64,000 bases of DNA from Conoideocrella luteorostrata (lineage: Eukaryota; Ascomycota; Sordariomycetes; Hypocreales; Clavicipitaceae): NCBI GenBank assembly GCA_032433595.1, contig JASWJB010000144.1, positions 37,627 to 101,626 on the forward strand, in the 5' to 3' direction. The notes under the pieces were generated by a model that saw only the letters and a program-made list of their open reading frames with translations, was not told the DNA's origin and did no database searches. Below are positions 57,095-64,000 of this stretch, piece by piece. Every line of letters begins with the position of its first letter. Within the stretch, counting starts at the first letter, position 1. The position numbers and the translations under genes were made by a program.

Positions 57095-59863
57095 ATGGTG
57101 CGCTCAGCCATCTTCACGTCGCTCCTGGCGGCTGCTTCTACGGCGCTTGCGGCTTTAAACAGAGTTCCAGGAGGTTACCTCATCGAATTAGAGGATGGGC
57201 ATGTAAGCGTCCTTCTTCATTGTCAAGCTTGGGCGCGATGCTTGGCGAAATACTGACACCTGCTGGAATCAGGACTCATCTTCAGTTGTCAAGGCCCTTG
57301 ATGGCGAAGCGACCACCCGCATGAAACTCAACTACAAGCTTTTCAAAGGCGTTTCTCTCCAAATTCACGACATCGACAATGCCGAGGAGAAGGCCAAAAA
57401 GATTGCCGAAATGCCAGCTGTAAAACACATTTGGCCAATTGACCTATTTGGCATTCCTGACGCCAAGGTACGGGTTGTCGGCAGCCCTGAGGGCAGCAAG
57501 ATCTCAGCGCGGGACGAGACCAAGGCCGATACGTTTGAGCCGCACGTAATGACTCAGGTTGATAAACTTCGAGCCAAGGGAATCACGGGAAAGGGTGTCA
57601 AAATAGCCGTTATTGACACCGGCATTGACTATAAGCATCCTGCTCTGGGCGGCTGTTTCGGCAAGGGGTGTCTCGTGGCTTTTGGAACTGACCTTGTCGG
57701 CGATGCTTACACGGGCTATAACACGCCAGTTCCCGACAACGATCCCATCGACTGCGCAGGCCATGGAACTCACGGTAATTATAACCCCATTTTATCTCTC
57801 AATGGCTTGCCTTTTTTTTTTCTCTTTTTTTTCTTCTTATACTGACTCCCTAATTAGTCGCTGGCATTGTAGCCGCTCAGGCAAACCCACTCGGCTTTAC
57901 TGGTGCGGCTACGGGCGCAACCCTGGGAGCTTATCGAGTATTTGGCTGTGATGGGCTTGCTGGGACAGATATTCTCATCTCTGCGTTTAACAAGGCCTTT
58001 GAGGATGGAGCCGATATTATCAGCGCTTCGATTGTCGGAGCAAGGGGTTGGACCGAAGAACCCTGGGCTGTTGCGGTATCTCGAATTGTAGAGCAGGGGG
58101 TTGTCTGCACCATATCTGCCGGCAATGACGGCGACCACGGCTTGTTCTACATAAGCACGGCTGCCAACGGCAAGAAAGTAACCGCCGTCGCTGCTTTCGA
58201 TAACGTGGTTACGCCAATTGTGTCATTCCACTCCGAATACAGCGTCGATGGAGGCCCGAAAACCGACTTTCTCTACACGCCAGGAACTCCAGCGGCCTGG
58301 GGGGTTTCCAAACCCCTCTATGCCACAAACTTTGATACTGCCGTTGCTAATGATGCCTGCAACCCCCTGCCGGACAATACTCCGGATCTGAGCCAGTACA
58401 TCGTGCTGGTTCGTCGTGGATCATGCCCGTTCGCCCAGAAAGCCCAGAACCTAGCTGCCCGCGGCGCCAAGTACATGATGATTTACAACAACGTCCAGGG
58501 GAGCTTTGCCCCGACTCTCGGAGCCGCCGCCGCCAGCATGAACGCAGCCGGAATGGTGACGCCCCAAGTTGGCGAGGCTTGGGTCAAGAGCCTCAAGGCC
58601 GGGTCGAAGATCGTCCTCGACGTTGTCAGCCCCCAGAAGGGCAAGGCTGATGTCGTGCAAAACAACAACACCGTCACCGGCGGAGCCCTCAGCACATTCA
58701 CCTCCTGGGGTCCCACCTGGGAGATGGACTTTAAGCCCCAAATAGGCGCTCCGGGGGGGAATATCCTGTCCACGTATCCCGTTGCGAAGGGAAGCTATGC
58801 CGTCTTGTCTGGGACTTCAATGTCATGCCCCATCACTGCCGCCATTATCGCCCTGGTGTCTGAAGTTCGCGGGACATTGGATCCCGAGCTCATCAACGAC
58901 TTGCTCTCCGCTACTGCCAAGCCCCAGCTCTTCAATGACGGCACCAAATTCTACGGCAAACTCGCGCCAGCGGCCCAGCAAGGCGGTGGCATGGTCCAAG
59001 CCTACGATGCTGCATTCACGACATCTTTCTTATACCCTTCCAGCCTGTCATTCAACGACACCGACTACTTCGCCGGGGAGCTCAACTTCACCATTACAAA
59101 TAGGGGCAAAGACTCAGTTGCCTACAAGCTGGGCCACGTCCCGTCCCTGACCATGTATACTCTCCAGAAGGACTCGGTGTACCCCATGGCCTTCCCCAAC
59201 GAAGCAGTCGACTCATACACGGCGCTTGCATTCTCCCAGGACAGCGTCACGCTTGCCCCCGGCCACCGCGCCGTGGTTCGTGTCGTGCCCAAACAACCCG
59301 GCGGCCTCGATGCCAAGCGCCTGGCCCTCTGGTCCGGCTACGTCACCATCAACGGCACCGACGGCTCCAACCTGTCCATGCCCTACCAGGGCCTTACGGG
59401 ATCCCTCCGCAAGGCTACTGTTCTGGCATCGGACCAGTCCTGGATCTTCCCCTCCAACGACACCAAAAACTACGTCAGATCCCCCGACAACTCAACCTTC
59501 TTGGTTCCTGCGGCCGGCAAGGCCACGGACGCGGACGTCCTGCCCGCAGTCTATGTCGGCCTGGCGCTCGGCTCGTCGCAAATCCGTGTAGATATTGTCC
59601 CCATGACGACCTGCCCGCCCAGGAACCTGACCTCTGAGTTCATGGGTGTCAAGACCATCGGCCAGCCATTTGGGTTTCCCAGTTTCTGGAACTCGCGCGG
59701 CATTAGCTGGTGGTCGTGGGACGGGAGGCTTGATTCGGGTCACTATGCGCCGGCGGGCAAGTATCAGTTTGTGACGAGGGCGCTGAGGATCTACGGGGAC
59801 GCGTCCAAGAAGGGGGACTGGGACGTTGCCACGACGCAGTCCTTTTATATCAAGTACAACTAG
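57095..59863 (+). CDS. Secreted subtilisin-like serine protease with PA domain
   Basis: Extracellular endoprotease of family S8, Vpr/C5a-peptidase-like. Three exons (57095-57202, 57273-57774, 57858-59863) join in phase to 871 residues. A signal peptide (about 1-19, MVRSAIFTSLLAAASTALA) precedes an I9-type propeptide (about 26-92, starting GGYLIELEDGH). The catalytic triad is complete: D151 in VIDTGID, H200 in GHGTHVAG (formed across intron 2) and S524 in GTSMSCP, with oxyanion N293 in SAGNDGD. A PA insert spans about 358-450 (YIVLVRRGSCPFAQKAQNLA). After the catalytic domain a beta-rich Fn3-like region begins near 600 (LNFTITNRGKDSVAYKLG), with many N-glycosylation sites. It probably degrades environmental or host protein. 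Long forms of this class are expanded in many insect-, nematode- or fungus-associated Hypocreales, which is context rather than proof. Confidence 0.93.
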
Positions 59864-62415
59864 TAGTGCAGTCATACAGTGTGGTGGTCTCGAGCACATC
59901 TAGAGAAGAGCCGGTAGCAAATCCTACATGTCTATACCGATGTCGTCCATGCTATTTGCCCAACTATGTGTGCCCCGTTGACACCGTAGGCTAACTTGCT
60001 AATCCCCCAACCCAACTCAACCCAACCCAATCCAACATTCGATATCAAGACCACAAGCGCCGGCGACACTCTTCGCGAACCCGCTCGCACCACTCCCATC
60101 AAGCACTCGTTGAAGCCCGTCTCTCCGGACAAACACGGCCGTTTTCGCTATTTCCAGCGGCATACAGCCCGACCGAGCGTGGCATACCAGCAGCATACGA
60201 CCCCAAGCCATTCATTGCCCATCGTATCCCAGCGCCAGGCAATGAATGGGCACGCTCTGCGCGCTGTTGACAGCGGGCGGGCTGGTTGCGACGTATGTAG
60301 TCGCAAGTGGTGGGTGTTCTGTACGCGCAAAACGCTGCCAAACGAAGATTCCACAACATATAAATGATAAAGACGCTGTAGAGGCATAAGACGAGCAGAG
60401 AGCAGCTGCACTCGGAGCACAATGAAACAAACGAGTAAAGCGGTGTGCAAGTATCGAATTCACCCTGGAAAGCAGCTTAAGAGTAGAGGTGTCTGTCTCT
60501 TTCGAGTAGCACAGCTTAATAGAGTGTATATGTTTTCTGTGTGTTTTCTACATTTTCTGTATTTGTTGGAGCTTGCGAGATTCTCTGTCTTGGCCACTTC
60601 ACCGCGCATTGATTGGTTGGCAAGCCCGCGACAACCAACCAAACCCCTTTGTAGTAGAGCAGCATGGTCGAGAGACGACCCGAACACCAACCCGACAGAA
60701 AAAACGATTAAAAATAAAAAAATTAAAGAATTAAAGGATCGCACATTTACACAGCATACCGCCTCGGTCAGACACATCACGACTATCCATCAGCGTATAC
60801 CGTTGAGCACGTCGAAATAGAGTTGGACACGCCTTGCATAGGGCCGTCCGGCGCTCTGACGTGGCAGCTCGTCGACCTCTCAAGCTGCATTCGCGTCGGG
60901 GGCGTCCGCCTCCGCATCTGCATCTGCATCGGGCATCGGCTACCCGCTCCTGCTGCAGAGCATCCCAACCCGTTCAGTCATCCAAGTACAATGGCAATCG
61001 GGATTTCTGGGATTCCACGATGCTGCCAAAAACCGCCCTTTTAACTGCGACCAGGTACGGCTTGCTGAGCGTGCTGAATGACGGACAGCTCGCGCGGATG
61101 TTGCCTCTTTTTTTGCTCCCCCTTCCCTTTCCCTTGCACTTCCAGCGTTATCCGTCTGCTACTTCGTACATGTAAGCTGGAAACTGAGCGAAGCTGCACA
61201 CCACCCACCATGTAAACCAATAGCATCGCCAACAATGTTCTCCGTAGCTTCTACGACATCACCGTATTTAGCCATTCCCCAACGCATGATTGGCGACACC
61301 TGAGAAATTTTCCTATTGGCTTGTGATGAACGACATCATGTTTGCCGTGGTTTCAAGCAAAATCTCCCCCCATCCGTTTCTTTCTGGTTGCTCCGCCCAC
61401 ATCCTGCATCACCTGCCGACAACCCACCACGCCTATCGTCACACCTCATAGTTAGCTAGTTAGTTACCCTGCGACCAAAAATACCAAAAAAATATGGGGT
61501 TCTTCCTTGAATCTTTCGCATGCCGCGCCGCCCCCATGTTGGGATTCCCTTGTGGGAGCGGCAGCTCCGGAGAGAGAGGCAATGGAAGCGGGCGATATGC
61601 CATCTTCTGCCCGGCAATAACTACCTAACAACAGCCCCCGTAGGGAGTAGATAGAGCAAGAGCAACACTAATAACACCCGCACTAGTTACTCCGCGTCAC
61701 CAGACCAGATTGTAGCCAAGCGGTGCGGGTCTATAGTCAACTAGTTACGGAGTAGTCAGTTGCCAAACTGCAACCCTGGCCATCCCAGCTATCCACCACG
61801 GGAACAGGCGCAGGTGCAGGCGGGCGGGTTTGACATGGGCACATCCAATAAGTAATTACGGAGTAACTAACTACATGGTGTACTATATTGTATGAACGTG
61901 CAAGGCCGGCTGCCCGGGGGGGGGCGAGGAGAATCGTCGAAGTGGGCATGGTGACTAGTTTTTCGTCAGTTATGGACCTGTCCTGTCCTGTGGCAACTGC
62001 GATGTGGCGCACGATGGAGAGACGTGGACAGGCAAGTTACACGCCGTCTTGGTGACTGCTACGCGGGACGGGGGCATGAGGTATGATTGCTCTCGGCGGC
62101 CGCTGCTAGCATACTCGACGCGTAATACTTACTGCCGTCGCGAGAGTGTGATGAGCGGAACAATCGGGGGGTTGAAACTCGAGCAACTCTCCCACCTGAG
62201 CCCGCTCACATCAGCCGCCCTATCATGCCGTGCTGTCCGGAAGGCTGAGCAGCGATAACGACTATTGCTTTCCTATAATCTCACATCATAAGGAGTGCTC
62301 GGTGCTGTGGTGTACGATTCCAAATGGACATTGCTCATGTTACAAGATCAGGCGCAGCCGCAACTGCCGAACCTCGTCCGGCAACCAGTTCACAGCATGG
62401 AGCTATGACGGAGTA

Positions 62416-62478
62416 CATTGCATTGCATTGCAGGTAGGCAGACAGTCAGTCAGTCAGTCAGTCAGAATGAATGAATGA
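62416..62478. repeat. Cluster of microsatellites (ATTGC, CAGT, GAAT)
   Basis: Three adjacent short tandem repeats: ATTGC x3 (about 62416-62431), CAGT x5 (about 62443-62464) and GAAT x3 (about 62466-62478). Confidence 0.85.
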
Positions 62479-63072
62479 ATTCATTTACACCTCGTCCAAT
62501 GAAAGCGCCAACTCCATCCCATCTTTTGTGTGTTCCGGCCCCCCCTTCTCCCTTCTCAGGGTGTACTAGCATTCTGCCTGCCGCTCTTCTCACCCGCCTG
62601 TTTCGCAGATCGCTCTGCTTGGTAGCCTTGGCGCGGCAGGAAGCACGAAGCAGGAAGCAGGGCCGCGAATACAGGTAGTATACAGGTAGTGATGGCGGGC
62701 TGGAGCTGGGGGGTTCCTGCGACGCGTCCCGTAGTCTGGTGATGGGATTTTTCGGGAGGGACAAAACTTGATTTTCGTATTAGGCTCTTATGAGCAGGGA
62801 AAGGTTGTTGCGATAGGGGGGGGAGGGAAAGGTGGGCCAAAAACGGGTGTTTGCCGAGATTGTTTCTTGCTGAGTTGCCTAAATAGACAAGGGCTGCTAT
62901 AGTATTCTGGCGGAAGAGCGAGTCTATGCTTTCTTTCTACGGAGTACTGAACTGTATGTGCGATATAACTGGAAGTTAGCGGTGGCGGTGGCGGCGGACG
63001 AGGAGGGTTCTCTTGCATGGCGGCCGTCCGTCTCGGGCCAGGTCCAGGGTTGGCGGTGGTGGTGCAATCACC

Positions 63073-63097
63073 GCAAACTTGCAAACTTGCAAACTTG
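63073..63097. repeat. (GCAAACTT)3 tandem repeat
   Basis: Three perfect 8-bp units in non-coding DNA. Confidence 0.9.
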
Positions 63098-63911
63098 CCG
63101 AGCGAGTGAGTGAATGGACGAACGAATGAACGCGTGAGGGCGGCATCATCAAGTAGAAAGCCAAGAGAGAGGCTGCTGCTGCTGTGAGGTGAGTGGGTTG
63201 TCGCAATGGGAAGAGTCCCTGGTCGCCGCAGTATGTCGGGCATGGGGATTCATGGGCAGCGCATCTATCTCCAGAGCCGAGAGCGAGAAGTATTGAACAG
63301 TACGGAGTAGTTAGTTAGTTAGCTGCCCCGTACGGGGAATATCTGCCTGAACACCTGCCCGCCCGCATTGCATACTTAGTAAGAATATCCCCGATGCAGA
63401 GCAGAGCACCCAGCACGTCACACTACATGTTCTGTCCTGTCCCCCCTCCTCCCCCGCGACATCCCCGATTCGACTCCCGACATAGTTCACGTCGATTACC
63501 GAGTCGCCTTCTCCGCATTTCGGCATCCCTGTGGTGGCCCAGTCTGCATCTCGTACTCGGCTCGTCTCGCCCGTCTTGTCTCATTCCCTTGCCGCACTAT
63601 CACAAACATATGCACGCTCAGCCTTCACATCCCAACTTTCACACGGTCTAGTTACCTCGAGGAAAAAAAAAAATTAAAAAAAAATTGACGGACTGGCCTC
63701 GAGGTACGGAGTACACATGTACAATATTGTACTCTAGTACAGAGTACTACGTAGTATACATAGCCGTTCGCTGCCATCCGGCTCCAAGAGGCGTTGCCCG
63801 TCTCGACGCCACTGACGGCTAGTAAGTGCCCAGCGCCGTCCGCTAGCAGCACGGGAGCATATCCTCCGGAAAACAAAACGGACTGACTGACTGTTGTATT
63901 AGACGTTCAAA

Positions 63912-63929
63912 GTACTCCGTACTCCGTAC
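63912..63929. repeat. Two overlapping GTACTCCGTAC elements
   Basis: Two copies of the dispersed element share a central GTAC, the opposite orientation of the pair at 38428-38445. Confidence 0.9.
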
Positions 63930-64000
63930 AAATGACAACTACTTGGTAGTTATGTGCGTTGACTGACATACCGTACTCCGTACGTACATGCGGAGAACGT

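Larger units (their letters stand above)
59864..64000. other. 4-kb non-coding end of the window, repeat-rich
   Basis: No supported gene on either strand. It contains CCCAA-type and CAGT/GAAT microsatellites, a GCAAACTT tandem, T and G/C homopolymers, and the densest group of GTACTCCGTAC-type elements (62938-62947, 63301-63309, 63704-63714, 63912-63929, 63973-63983). It may be the promoter region of a gene beyond the right edge. Confidence 0.55.

Noticed and set aside
61714..61735. AGCCAAGCGG, like the D-arm of Leu/Ser tRNAs
   Set aside because: No T-arm or acceptor stem at the right distance.

Overview
The window is nuclear DNA of a filamentous ascomycete (Pezizomycotina), most likely a Sordariomycete of the order Hypocreales. 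The evidence is short GT-AG introns (roughly 50-180 bp), compact conserved eukaryotic housekeeping genes, two fungal Zn2Cys6 regulators, a GPI-anchored Thr/Pro-rich wall protein and a secreted subtilase. The order-level placement is inference from the look of the proteins; no search was run. No rRNA, tRNA, CRISPR array, intact transposon or virus-like gene was recognised.

Layout. 1-3.6 kb: gene-poor, with one possible small two-exon gene (1744-2132). 3.6-4.9 kb (minus): mitochondrial phosphate carrier, four exons. 5.4-5.6 kb: possible small spliced ORF. 7.5-8.75 kb: zinc-dependent alcohol dehydrogenase. 8.75-12.8 kb: non-coding with microsatellites. 12.8-14.1 kb: GPI-anchored wall protein. 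17.2-19.4 kb: ankyrin-repeat protein with a Clr5-like N-terminus. 19.9-22.2 kb: SDA1. 24.9-26.7 kb: fucose-permease-type MFS transporter, with a perfect hairpin about 100 bp after its stop. 26.7-31.1 kb: gene-poor, with hairpins and an AT-rich/oligo-T block. 31.1-32.9 kb: PiT phosphate permease (PHO89 type). 33.6-35.5 kb: TRM6/GCD10, convergent with ARPC3 (35.8-36.7 kb, minus). 38.8-40.1 kb: conserved-looking nuclear protein of unknown function. 44.4-46.6 kb: Zn2Cys6/Fungal_trans_2 factor whose zinc-cluster codons are split over two microexons. 49.3-52.6 kb: large Zn2Cys6/Fungal_trans factor. 54.2-55.5 kb: mitochondrial lipoate-protein ligase. 57.1-59.9 kb: secreted subtilase with PA domain. 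59.9-64 kb: non-coding, rich in simple repeats.

The genes do not form a biosynthetic or defence cluster. They mix housekeeping functions (phosphate transport into mitochondria and cell, tRNA m1A58 methylation, ribosome biogenesis, actin nucleation, lipoylation) with surface or secreted functions (wall protein, protease, sugar transporter) and regulators. Twelve of the fourteen well-supported genes are on the plus strand. Intergenic spaces are long (often 2-4 kb) and carry many copies of a short element, GTACTCCGTAC, which is absent from the well-supported exons I checked. The most unusual items are this dispersed element, the double microexon in the 44.4 kb regulator, the 6-nt first coding exon of ARPC3, and three perfect hairpins between 26.7 and 29.5 kb. 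I found no clear new multi-gene system.
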